A program made the position numbers and the translations under genes. From NCBI GenBank assembly GCA_945873395.1, contig CAMCCW010000006.1:1-36624 (forward strand): a DNA stretch of 36,624 nucleotides. The letters are read 5' to 3'. The DNA comes from an uncultured Lactobacillus sp. GTDB lineage: Bacteria; Bacillota; Bacilli; Lactobacillales; Lactobacillaceae. This document shows positions 25,449 through 32,309 of this stretch, piece after piece. The notes beneath the pieces were generated by a model. It had not been told where the DNA came from, did not search any database, and saw only the letters and a program-made list of their open reading frames with translations. Each line of letters begins with the position of its first letter. The stretch's first letter is position 1.

Positions 25449-26187
25449 AAATACTGATTTTATTATTGGCCGGCATCCGGCGATCATGGCGCTTAAGTCG
25501 GACCAGGAGATCAACAAGGTCTTTATTCAATCCGGATTGAAGGCCGATGCCATCGCGCAGATTATCAAGCTGGCGAAGGAAAAGCGGCTAGTCATTTCTA
25601 ATGTTCCTAAGAACAAGCTGGACATGATGACTGACCACCAAAACCACCAGGGGGTTGCCCTTGCGGTAGCTGCCTACCAATATGCCACTATCGATGACCT
25701 CTTCGATAATGCGGCCAAGCACGGTGAAGATCCCTTCTTCCTGATCTTAGATGAGTTGGAGGATCCTCACAATTTAGGGTCCATTATCCGGACAGCGGAT
25801 GCGGCCGGGGTCCACGGAATCATCATTCCGCGTCGCCGGGCAGTCGGCCTGACCTCCGTGGTGGCCAAGACCTCGACCGGGGCAATCGAACACGTTCCGG
25901 TGGCCCGGGTTACCAACCTGGTTCAGACGGCTAAGGAGCTTCAGGAACGGGGCGTTTGGCTCTTCGGTACCGACATGAAGGGCAAGGACTACCGGACCTG
26001 GGATGCCCACGGCGCCGTGGCACTAGTCATCGGTAATGAAGGTAAGGGGATTTCCGCCCTCCTGAAGAAGACCTGTGACGAGATGCTGACGATTCCGATG
26101 ATCGGGCACGTCCAGAGTCTGAACGCCAGTGTGGCCGCTAGTCTTTTGATCTATCAAGGATTCAATTCTCGGCACCCATTGAAATGA
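25438..26187 (+). CDS. rlmB: 23S rRNA (guanosine-2'-O-)-methyltransferase, SpoU/TrmH family
   Basis: The protein has 249 residues with an N-terminal substrate-binding domain (about 1-75) and a C-terminal SPOUT methyltransferase domain. The three SpoU motifs are visible: [19 protein letters not shown] (1), [12 protein letters not shown] (2) and [19 protein letters not shown] (3), which form the knotted SAM-binding site. The likely reaction is 2'-O-methylation of G2251 in 23S rRNA, though paralogues (TrmH-like, YacO) can differ in target. It overlaps mrnC by 11 bases. Its stop lies 15 bases before the left inverted repeat described below. Confidence 0.93.
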   Translation: MKTENTDFIIGRHPAIMALKSDQEINKVFIQSGLKADAIAQIIKLAKEKRLVISNVPKNKLDMMTDHQNHQGVALAVAAYQYATIDDLFDNAAKHGEDPFFLILDELEDPHNLGSIIRTADAAGVHGIIIPRRRAVGLTSVVAKTSTGAIEHVPVARVTNLVQTAKELQERGVWLFGTDMKGKDYRTWDAHGAVALVIGNEGKGISALLKKTCDEMLTIPMIGHVQSLNASVAASLLIYQGFNSRHPLK

Positions 26188-26202
26188 GATATGAAGGGGT
26201 TA

Positions 26203-26349
26203 TGACGTAAGTCCCTCTATATAGGTTAAAATCGAACAACGCGGTACACAAATGAGGTCCAAAGCCCGGCAAAAGCCGAACTCTGGACCTCTATTTGTGC
26301 TCGCGGGGGCTCGAAAACGAAGTCGTAAACGACTTCTGTCTCGCTCCCT
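26203..26349 (+). repeat. Left copy of the inverted repeat bracketing the sigma factor gene
   Basis: The 147-bp copy contains a 53-base hairpin (26247-26299, outer arms CACAAAT/ATTTGTG, inner stem with GGTCCA/TGGACC), a conserved joint with CTCGCGGGGG, and a palindrome GAAGTCGTAAACGACTTC (26319-26336). The right copy (27295-27439) matches it in inverted orientation, including an identical 24-base block (26317-26340 against 27304-27327). Inner stem sequences differ while pairing is kept. No transposase is nearby, so this looks like a non-autonomous intergenic repeat element. Confidence 0.85.
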
Positions 26350-26665
26350 TGTATTCGCTTTCACTTATCACCCAGTCAGTGGATAGCCGATATTTAAAAA
26401 ATATGGGACTATAATGGCCAATTATCCCTTAATATGTTCACTTAATGTTGGATATACCGTTCGATTAGTCGTTCCGTTAAACAGGTAAAACAGCTATTGC
26501 CTAGTGAGACGATTTGTTAAATTAATATCAGACGCGTGGGTTTTACGAAAATGAACGCTGAATTGAAAGCGCTTTTCGACGACAGATGGAAAAGGTAAAC
26601 GCCATGCTGAGCGGAAACTAGCAGGCGACGAGCGCTAGTTGAAATCGTGACGAGTCAATTAAATC
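26350..26665. other. Long gene-less leader before the sigma factor gene
   Basis: No open frame of interest lies in these ~315 bases. TATAAT occurs at 26410-26415 and TGTTAAATT at 26514-26522 (extended -10-like, -35 TTGCCT at 15 bases). A hairpin with arms AACTAGC/GCTAGTT (26616-26640) lies 27 bases before the RBS. The gene may therefore have a structured 5' leader of 120-270 bases. Confidence 0.45.
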
Positions 26666-26674
26666 AAGGAGGAG
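26666..26674 (+). promoter_or_regulatory. Shine-Dalgarno shared by two overlapping start codons
   Basis: AAGGAGGAG is 2-4 bases from ATG 26677 and about 9-11 from ATG 26684. The first ATG opens only a 9-codon peptide, the second the sigma factor. Confidence 0.6.
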
Positions 26675-26676
26675 CA

Positions 26677-26706
26677 ATGCAAAATGCACTGCACTCACAA
26701 AAATAA
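26677..26706 (+). CDS. Short leader ORF (9 codons, MQNALHSQK) overlapping the sigma factor start
   Basis: The reading frame runs ATG CAA AAT GCA CTG CAC TCA CAA AAA TAA and overlaps the first codons of the sigma factor in a different frame. It may modulate translation, or reflect a one-base change in the nearby A tract. Whether it is translated is unknown. Confidence 0.3.
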   Translation: MQNALHSQK

Positions 26707-27283
26707 TAGGTATAAATTGCAAGATCAAAAGGAAGTGAAGATCCTGGTCGACGCCAGGGCAGGTAAGGATAAGGAATTTCAGGCACTATTTAACCAGTAC
26801 TGGCCACTGGTTCGCCGTCTCTGGCAGGAATACTACGTGGCTGACCTGGAGCTCGAAGACTGGCATCAGGAGGCCGAAATGGTTCTGATGCGGGTCCTGG
26901 AACGGTACCGGGGTGGCTCGATGAACAGCTTTGCGGGCTTTTATAAGCAGAGCCTGATCAATCGATTATTGGACCTTTATCGGGCCCGGCAGGCCTACAA
27001 GCGGATCCCTGCTAATCAATTATCTTCATTGGGGGATGAGGATGTTAACCTGCTGGTAGATGGTCAAAGGAACCAGCCAGAGGATATTGTTTACTGCCAG
27101 AAGTGCCTAGAAAATTTCATGCAACAATGCTCGACGTTTGAACGCCAGGTGATCGTTCTTCTTCACCAGGGGGAAAGCATTGCGGAACTGAAGGACGAAC
27201 TGGGCTGTGATGAGCGTAAGATCCGCAGCGCGTTAACCCGGAGTCGGCGTAAACTGATTGCTGAATTACGACAGAAATACTAA
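26684..27283 (+). CDS. sigH: SigH/ComX-like sigma-70 family factor
   Basis: The protein has 199 residues with a region 2-like N-terminal part (FQALFNQYWPLVRRLWQ, then DWHQEAEMVLMRVLERY, about residues 33-82) and a C-terminal region 4-like helix-turn-helix (STFERQVIVLLHQGESIAELKDELG..., about 145-195). Its position between rlmB and rpmG is that of sigH in many Bacilli, where the product controls competence or stationary-phase genes (SigH of Bacillus, ComX-like factors of lactic acid bacteria). Target genes here are not known. The start at 26684 has spacing of about 9 from GGAG. The gene is bracketed by inverted repeats and has a long leader, unlike its neighbours. Confidence 0.85.
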   Translation: MHCTHKNNRYKLQDQKEVKILVDARAGKDKEFQALFNQYWPLVRRLWQEYYVADLELEDWHQEAEMVLMRVLERYRGGSMNSFAGFYKQSLINRLLDLYRARQAYKRIPANQLSSLGDEDVNLLVDGQRNQPEDIVYCQKCLENFMQQCSTFERQVIVLLHQGESIAELKDELGCDERKIRSALTRSRRKLIAELRQKY

Positions 27284-27294
27284 GATACGTCGAC

Positions 27295-27439
27295 AGGGAG
27301 TGTGACAGAAGTCGTTTACGACTTCGTCTTCACACCCCCGCGAGCACAAATAGGCCTCAAGCGTTCGGGTTTCCCGAATGCTTGAGGCCATTTGTGTACC
27401 GCGCTGCTGACTTTTGATCTATATAACAGACTTAAGTCA
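27295..27439 (-). repeat. Right copy of the inverted repeat bracketing the sigma factor gene
   Basis: This 145-bp copy is inverted relative to 26203-26349. It has the palindrome GAAGTCGTTTACGACTTC (27308-27325), CCCCCGCGAG, and a 52-base hairpin (27345-27396) with the same outer CACAAAT/ATTTGTG arms but a different inner stem (GGCCTCAAGC/GCTTGAGGCC). It starts 11 bases after the sigma factor stop and may also end its transcript, although no U run follows the hairpin. Confidence 0.85.
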
Positions 27440-27516
27440 CAGCCCCCTTTTTAAATTGATTTGGTTGATTTAAATACAAAACTCGTGCTAACCTATTACT
27501 GAATGGAGGCGGCAGT

Positions 27517-27666
27517 ATGTCCCAACGAAAAGTTGCCTTGGAATGTACCAAGTGCGGTGCGCGTAATTACACGGTCACCGCTAATCCGCAGCGACAATCA
27601 CGATTAGAACTACGTAAATTCTGTAAGCACTGCGGTGAGTATACACTTCATCGTGAGAGCAAGTAG
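27517..27666 (+). CDS. rpmG: Ribosomal protein L33 (zinc-binding type)
   Basis: A 49-residue protein of the large ribosomal subunit, starting [14 protein letters not shown] and ending EYTLHRESK. Two CxxC pairs (CTKC and CKHC) make the zinc ribbon of the C+ paralogue. GGAGG is 7 bases before the ATG. It leads into secE with 12 bases between stop and ATG. Firmicutes usually have several L33 copies; this one is in the conserved secE-nusG locus. Confidence 0.95.
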   Translation: MSQRKVALECTKCGARNYTVTANPQRQSRLELRKFCKHCGEYTLHRESK

Positions 27667-27678
27667 GTGGAGGCAAGG

Positions 27679-27855
27679 ATGCACTTAATTCGATTTATCA
27701 AGAGTGTTAACCATGAGATGAAGCTGGTTGTTTGGCCAACTGCAAAGGAAAACCGGCGCGATACAACAATCGTTATTTCACTGACGTTGTTCTTCGTCCT
27801 GTTTTTTGCCCTGTTCGATTGGTTGATTCAATTATTAATGAAACTGTTTGTCTAA
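27679..27855 (+). CDS. secE: Preprotein translocase subunit SecE
   Basis: The protein has 58 residues with one membrane segment near the C-terminus (TIVISLTLFFVLFFALFDWLI...) after an amphipathic stretch with the conserved VWPT motif. SecE clamps the SecY channel of the Sec translocase, the export route of the adhesin of this window. I chose ATG 27679 (MHLIRFIKSV) because GGAGG is 5 bases upstream; the GTG at 27667 lies in that RBS region. Confidence 0.95.
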   Translation: MHLIRFIKSVNHEMKLVVWPTAKENRRDTTIVISLTLFFVLFFALFDWLIQLLMKLFV

Positions 27856-27882
27856 GATGTGGTCAAACAGTGGGTTGTCTGT

Positions 27883-27888
27883 TATACT
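27883..27888 (+). promoter_or_regulatory. Extended -10 box before nusG
   Basis: TGTTATACT (27880-27888), with a partial -35 TGGTCA at 17 bases. A hairpin terminator follows about 12 bases later. Confidence 0.5.
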
Positions 27889-27899
27889 AAGTTTTGGTG

Positions 27900-27925
27900 A
27901 ACTTCGTGACGAGCGGGGTTTTTTA
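27900..27925 (+). terminator. Terminator/attenuator in the nusG leader
   Basis: AACTTCG pairs with CGGGGTT (G-U pairs allowed) around a 7-base loop, followed by TTTTTT. It may end the rpmG-secE transcript or attenuate nusG. Confidence 0.6.
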
Positions 27926-27972
27926 TTTTGGTAAAAATTAAAAACAGCATTAATCTTTAAGGAGGATTTATC

Positions 27973-28521
27973 GTGGAATCACATGAAAAACGTTGGTACG
28001 TCTTGCACACTTACTCCGGTTACGAAAACCGGGTTAAGAGCAACCTGGAATCCCGGGCACAATCAATGGGGATGCAGGACTACATCTTTCGGGTAGTTGT
28101 CGCAAACGAGACAGTTCGGCAAGTGAAGGATGGTCAGGCCAAGGAAGTTGTTGAAAACACCTTCCCAGGTTACGTCCTGGTTGAGATGATCATGACCGAT
28201 CAGGCATGGTACATTGCCCGGAACACACCAGGCGTTACCGGCTTCTTGGGTTCCCACGGTGGTGGTTCTAAGCCAACCCCACTGCTTCCTGAAGAAGTAG
28301 AACGGATCATGAAGCGGATGGGTGCCGAGATCACCGTCAGTGACCTGGATGTCAAGGAAGGCGACACGGTTAAGGTGATCGCCGGTCCATTCGCTGACCT
28401 GACTGGTAAGGTTACCGAGGTCGACCATGAGAAGCAAAAGCTCAAGGTTAACGTCGAAATGTTCGGTCGGGAAACGTCTGCCGAACTGGGCTTTGACCAG
28501 GTTGACACCGCGGTTGATTAA
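27973..28521 (+). CDS. nusG: Transcription termination/antitermination factor NusG
   Basis: The protein has 182 residues: an NGN domain (about 1-110, starting WYVLHTYSGYENRV) that binds RNA polymerase, and a C-terminal KOW domain (about 128-178, VKEGDTVKVIAGPFADLTGKV). It starts at GTG with AAGGAGG 7 bases upstream. NusG sets RNA polymerase pausing and links it to ribosomes or Rho. It keeps the conserved position between secE and rplK. Confidence 0.97.
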   Translation: MESHEKRWYVLHTYSGYENRVKSNLESRAQSMGMQDYIFRVVVANETVRQVKDGQAKEVVENTFPGYVLVEMIMTDQAWYIARNTPGVTGFLGSHGGGSKPTPLLPEEVERIMKRMGAEITVSDLDVKEGDTVKVIAGPFADLTGKVTEVDHEKQKLKVNVEMFGRETSAELGFDQVDTAVD

Positions 28522-28536
28522 TCGCTGAAAACGAAC

Positions 28537-28565
28537 TTGAAATTGTGAGATAACTGTGGTATGTT
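28537..28565 (+). promoter_or_regulatory. Promoter of rplKA
   Basis: TTGAAA (28537-28542), 17-base spacer, TATGTT (28560-28565) preceded by TGG (extended -10). Confidence 0.55.
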
Positions 28566-28590
28566 TCTATGGTATGCTATTCGACATACT

Positions 28591-28626
28591 GTGGGAGAGG
28601 TAAATTTTCTGCCTCATCATGACCAC
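28591..28626 (+). promoter_or_regulatory. Candidate L1-binding operator upstream of rplK
   Basis: GTGGGAG...GACCAC folds into an outer GTGG/CCAC helix, an internal loop and an inner GAGG/CCTC helix, like the L1-binding site on rRNA and on L11/L1 mRNAs. The same signature recurs before rplA. Confidence 0.65.
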
Positions 28627-28652
28627 AACACGGACTAAGGAGGTTTTGTCTC

Positions 28653-29078
28653 GTGGCAAAGAAAGTAGCTAACGTTGTCAAGTTGCAAATCCCTGCCGGT
28701 GCGGCTACCCCAGCTCCACCAGTAGGTCCTGCACTTGGACAAGCAGGTATTAACATCATGGGCTTCACTAAGGAATTCAACGCGCGGACTGCAGACCAAA
28801 AGGGTATGCTGATCCCAGTTGTAATTACCGTTTACGAGGACCGTTCATTTGACTTCATTACTAAGACGCCACCTGCTGCTGTCTTACTGAAGAAGGCCGC
28901 TGGTGTTGAACACGGTTCCGGTGAACCTAACACGAAGAAGGTTGCTTCTGTAACCAAGGACCAAGTTAAGGAAATCGCCGAAACTAAGATGCAAGATCTA
29001 AACGCAGCTGACGTAGAAGCAGCTATGCGCATGATTGAAGGTACTGCACGCAGCATGGGCTTCACTGTTGAAGACTAG
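28653..29078 (+). CDS. rplK: Ribosomal protein L11
   Basis: The protein has 141 residues. The N-terminal domain (about 1-70) with the Pro-rich [21 protein letters not shown] binds thiostrepton-class drugs and release factors; the C-terminal domain binds 23S rRNA at the GTPase centre. It starts at GTG with AAGGAGG 8 bases upstream. It forms an operon with rplA. Confidence 0.98.
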   Translation: MAKKVANVVKLQIPAGAATPAPPVGPALGQAGINIMGFTKEFNARTADQKGMLIPVVITVYEDRSFDFITKTPPAAVLLKKAAGVEHGSGEPNTKKVASVTKDQVKEIAETKMQDLNAADVEAAMRMIEGTARSMGFTVED

Positions 29079-29120
29079 TTGTTAAGCAGTCCGGACGTAT
29101 TATCAAAGTAATACGTCTCC

Positions 29121-29148
29121 GTGGGAGGTATTAACTCCGCTAGACCAC
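29121..29148 (+). promoter_or_regulatory. Candidate L1-binding operator upstream of rplA
   Basis: GTGGGAG, short loop, CTCC, then GACCAC: outer GTGG/CCAC and inner GAG/CTC helices with an asymmetric loop. A stem ACGTATTA/TAATACGT (29097-29115) precedes it. This fits feedback by L1. Confidence 0.6.
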
Positions 29149-29171
29149 ATTTGCAAGGAGGAAAACACAAG

Positions 29172-29864
29172 ATGGCTAAGAATCGTGGTAAGAAGTACCA
29201 AGACGCGCTTAAAAAGGTTGACAGCAAGAAGGAATACGCTGTTAACGACGCGGTTCAATTAGTAAAAGATATTGACTTTGCTAACTTTGACTCAACTGTT
29301 GAAGTTGCATTTAACTTAAACGTTGACACTAAGCAAGCTGACCAACAATTACGTGGTGCCGTTGTTTTGCCAAACGGTACTGGTAAGGACCAAACCGTTA
29401 TCGTATTTGCTGAAGGTGAAAACGCCAAGGCTGCCCAAGACGCTGGTGCTGACTTTGTTGGCTCCGACGACCTGGTTGAAAAGATTCAAGACGGCTGGCT
29501 CGACTTTGACGTTGCCATTGCTACGCCAAACATGATGCCTAAGGTTGGTCGTTTAGGTCGGATCCTTGGACCTAAGGGCTTAATGCCAAACCCAAAGACT
29601 GGTACGGTTACGATGGACGTAGCCAAGGCTGTTTCTGACGCCAAGGCTGGTCAAGTTACCTACCGGACTGACCGTGATGGTAACGTTGCTGTACCATTCG
29701 GTAAGGTATCCTTCGACACTGACAAGCTGGTTGAAAACCTGAAGACGTTGGAAGACATCGTTGTTAAGGCTCGTCCTGCTTCAGTACGTGGGACTTACAT
29801 CAAGCACGCTTCAATCGCTTCAACTTTTGGCCCAAGCGTTACGCTTGATTTAGCTTCATTCTAA
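29172..29864 (+). CDS. rplA: Ribosomal protein L1
   Basis: The protein has 230 residues from ATG 29172 ([10 protein letters not shown]). The upstream in-frame opening at 29121 lies in the operator region and is not used. The family motif [21 protein letters not shown] is present. L1 binds the 23S L1 stalk and helps tRNA leave the ribosome; it also acts as translational repressor of its own operon. AAGGAGG lies 10 bases before the ATG. Confidence 0.97.
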   Translation: MAKNRGKKYQDALKKVDSKKEYAVNDAVQLVKDIDFANFDSTVEVAFNLNVDTKQADQQLRGAVVLPNGTGKDQTVIVFAEGENAKAAQDAGADFVGSDDLVEKIQDGWLDFDVAIATPNMMPKVGRLGRILGPKGLMPNPKTGTVTMDVAKAVSDAKAGQVTYRTDRDGNVAVPFGKVSFDTDKLVENLKTLEDIVVKARPASVRGTYIKHASIASTFGPSVTLDLASF

Positions 29865-29883
29865 TTAAATATTAGGTGAAATA

Positions 29884-29915
29884 AAGCCGCGAGTTTTTTG
29901 ACTCGCGGCTTTTTT
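29884..29915 (+). terminator. Terminator of rplKA
   Basis: AAGCCGCGAG pairs with CTCGCGGCTT, followed by TTTTTT. It closes the operon before the inserted block of genes. Confidence 0.92.
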
Positions 29916-29948
29916 GTTTTGTTAGAATTGACGTGAGGTGAAAAGATT

Positions 29949-30836
29949 ATGCAAGTGCGTGAAATCAACATTCCGTTTGGCAAATACCATACTTACTGTC
30001 GGATCGTGGGACCAGCAAGTGATCGTCCACCGATCCTACTCCTGCACGGGGGACCAGGATCAACTCATAATTACTTTGAACTCCTGGACGACCTTGCTAC
30101 CCAGGCTGGCCGCCAACTGATCATGTATGACCAGCTCGGCTGTGGCCGCTCTTCCATCCCCGACGACCACCCAGAGTTATATACTGCTGAGAATTGGGTG
30201 GCGGAGCTGGAGAACCTACGATGCTACTTGCAGCTTGACCAGCTTTACCTACTAGGCCAGTCGTGGGGTGGCATGTTGGCAATCATCTACCTGTGCGATT
30301 ACCATCCCCGGGGCATCCAGGGCGTGGTCCTTTCCAGTACCCTTTCCTCAGCCCGTCTGTGGGCTAGTGAACTTCACCGGCTGATCAAGTTCATGCCAGA
30401 AGATGATCAGGCTGCAATCCGGCGTGCAGAGGAGACGGGGGACTTCACTGATCCAGCCTACCAGCGGGCCAACGCGGCCTTCATGGAGCTGCATGCGGCC
30501 GGGCGGGTGACGGCTCAATCGCCCGAACCCCTGCGGCGTGCTAAGCTGGGTGGTGACCAAGCCTATTTGACGGCCTGGGGCCCGAACGAGTACAATCCGC
30601 TGGGCGACCTTCATGATTACGAATACACGGCAAAACTTTCGCAGATTACGGTGCCCGCTCTGGTGATTGACGGCACCAACGACCTTTGCACACCCCTGGT
30701 TGCCAAGACAATGTACGATCACCTGCCGAATGCCCGCTGGAAACTGTTTCAGGGTGCCCGCCACATGGTCTTTGCGGAACAGACCAAGGCCTATGAACAG
30801 ACTGTCACGGATTGGCTGACGACAGTGGAAAAGTGA
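29949..30836 (+). CDS. pip: Proline iminopeptidase (peptidase S33, alpha/beta hydrolase)
   Basis: The protein has 295 residues, as usual for the PepI/Pip family of lactobacilli. The oxyanion HGGPGSTHNYF motif (33-43), the nucleophile elbow GQSWGG (Ser105), Asp245 in GTNDLC and His272 in ARHMVF complete the triad. It removes N-terminal proline from peptides in the cytosol, alongside PepC. A helical cap domain (about 135-200) sits between strands. Related S33 enzymes can act on other substrates, so the specificity is inferred. The RBS is GAGGTG, 9 bases before the ATG. It is the first gene of the block between rplA and rplJ. Confidence 0.88.
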   Translation: MQVREINIPFGKYHTYCRIVGPASDRPPILLLHGGPGSTHNYFELLDDLATQAGRQLIMYDQLGCGRSSIPDDHPELYTAENWVAELENLRCYLQLDQLYLLGQSWGGMLAIIYLCDYHPRGIQGVVLSSTLSSARLWASELHRLIKFMPEDDQAAIRRAEETGDFTDPAYQRANAAFMELHAAGRVTAQSPEPLRRAKLGGDQAYLTAWGPNEYNPLGDLHDYEYTAKLSQITVPALVIDGTNDLCTPLVAKTMYDHLPNARWKLFQGARHMVFAEQTKAYEQTVTDWLTTVEK

Positions 30837-30845
30837 AATTAACTC

Positions 30846-30874
30846 TTAACAAGTGGATGAGGATGGTGTATACT
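30846..30874 (+). promoter_or_regulatory. Promoter of the aminotransferase gene
   Basis: TTAACA (30846-30851), 17-base spacer, TATACT (30869-30874); 61 bases before the ATG. Confidence 0.75.
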
Positions 30875-30935
30875 GCTAAACAATATCTGATTATTAAAAT
30901 CAGATTAAAAAATTAAATTTTGAGGAGTGACGACA

Positions 30936-32129
30936 ATGACACAATTTAAATTTTCAAAACGTGTCCCAGCGGATGGAACGGATGCGGTTGGTGCAATTCT
31001 ACAAGCAGCGGCGGATCCGCAAATTATTTCCTTTGCTGGTGGATTGCCGGCACCCGAATTGTTCCCGGTCGAGGCGATGAAGGCGGCGGTGGATAAGGTC
31101 TTCGACACGCACGGCCAGGAAGCCATGCAGTACGGTGCAGCCAAAGGGGTGACCGCCCTGCGTGAGTTAATCCAAAAGCATGTTAAGGAAAAGGAAGATG
31201 TGGACGCTAAACTTGAAAATGTTTTGGTGACCACCGGTTCTGAACAGGTACTGGACCTGGTTGGTAAAGCCTTTATCAATCCCGGTGATACCGTCTTGGT
31301 TGAGCAACCAACTTATCTATGCGCCCTCGACGTGTTCAAGACCTACGGCGCTAACTTTGCCGGGGTAGAGATGGACGAGCAGGGGATGAAGATGGATGCC
31401 TTAGAAGAGGCCTTGAAGTCTCATCCGAACACCAAGCTGATTTACACAGTGCCGAACTTCCAGAACCCGACTGGCCGAACGATGGCGGCTGACCGACGTA
31501 AGAAGCTGGCTGAATTAGCTGATAAATATGACGTCTATGTTCTGGAAGATAATCCATACGGGGAGATTCGCTTTGCCGGCCAACATGTACCAGCTGTGAA
31601 GTCCTTTGACAAGACGGGGCACGTCTTCTATATGAGTACTTTCTCCAAGACTTTGGCACCTGGTTTCCGGTTGGGCTGGGTCGTTGCCGATGAGGCCGTG
31701 GTCAATAAGTTGACTGTTCTGAAGCAGTCAGCTGACCTACACACCGATAACCTGGTCCAGTATGCGGTCGCCCAGTTCTTCGCTGACAATGATGTTGACG
31801 CCCACGTCAAGGAGATCAGTGACCTCTATGGTAAACGCAAGCAGCTGATGGTCGATGGGATCAAGAAGTACTTCCCAGCCGGGGTTAAGTACACTGATCC
31901 TGAAGGTGGGATGTTCCTCTGGGTTGAAGTACCGGGGGTTGATGACACCGTTACCCTCTTCAAGGAATGCCTGAAGCACAACGTAGCGTTTGTACCGGGG
32001 GACCCATTCTTTGCCGGGAAAGCCCAGCCGGGGACCTTCCGTCTGAACTACTCCAATGCCCAGGAAGATAAGATCACCGCGGGCATGAAGCAGCTTGGGG
32101 CTGCCCTCCAAGATGCAGTCGCTAAGTAA
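30936..32129 (+). CDS. PLP-dependent aminotransferase, fold type I (2-aminoadipate/aromatic-type)
   Basis: The protein has 397 residues and no DNA-binding domain, so it is an enzyme rather than a MocR regulator. The PLP-binding Lys238 lies in STFSKTLAPGFRLGW; the NPTGR and EDNPYGEIRF motifs are typical of the class that includes 2-aminoadipate and AraT-like aminotransferases. It moves amino groups between amino acids and 2-oxo acids; substrate preference cannot be fixed. I chose ATG 30936 because GAGGAG is 8 bases upstream. It has its own promoter and terminator. Confidence 0.88.
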   Translation: MTQFKFSKRVPADGTDAVGAILQAAADPQIISFAGGLPAPELFPVEAMKAAVDKVFDTHGQEAMQYGAAKGVTALRELIQKHVKEKEDVDAKLENVLVTTGSEQVLDLVGKAFINPGDTVLVEQPTYLCALDVFKTYGANFAGVEMDEQGMKMDALEEALKSHPNTKLIYTVPNFQNPTGRTMAADRRKKLAELADKYDVYVLEDNPYGEIRFAGQHVPAVKSFDKTGHVFYMSTFSKTLAPGFRLGWVVADEAVVNKLTVLKQSADLHTDNLVQYAVAQFFADNDVDAHVKEISDLYGKRKQLMVDGIKKYFPAGVKYTDPEGGMFLWVEVPGVDDTVTLFKECLKHNVAFVPGDPFFAGKAQPGTFRLNYSNAQEDKITAGMKQLGAALQDAVAK

Positions 32130-32160
32130 ACAACATAATTAGTATTGATGAAAATCTCCT

Positions 32161-32201
32161 AAGGGATGCAGCAGGGTTTGACCTGGCTGCATCCCTTTTC
32201 T
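32161..32201 (+). terminator. Terminator of the aminotransferase gene
   Basis: AAGGGATGCAGC pairs with GCTGCATCCCTT, followed by a T-rich run (CTTTT). Confidence 0.88.
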
Positions 32202-32225
32202 TTTAGCTATTCGAATAACAAATGG

Positions 32226-32254
32226 TTGGGTATCAAGGAAAAGTATTTTATAAT
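32226..32254 (+). promoter_or_regulatory. Promoter of the ABC transporter pair
   Basis: TTGGGT (32226-32231), 17-base spacer, TATAAT (32249-32254). A second TATAAT at 32275-32280 lacks a partner. A short TCGG/CCGA inverted repeat lies between and could be an operator. Confidence 0.65.
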
Positions 32255-32309
32255 CGGAGGTTAGCCGACTATCATATAATAAGTAACTTAGTTGAAAGAA
32301 GGGAAAAAT

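Noticed and set aside
26203-27439. A composite transposon carrying the sigma factor
   Set aside because: No transposase frame lies inside or beside it, and no target-site duplication was seen. The sigma factor is in its usual genomic place.
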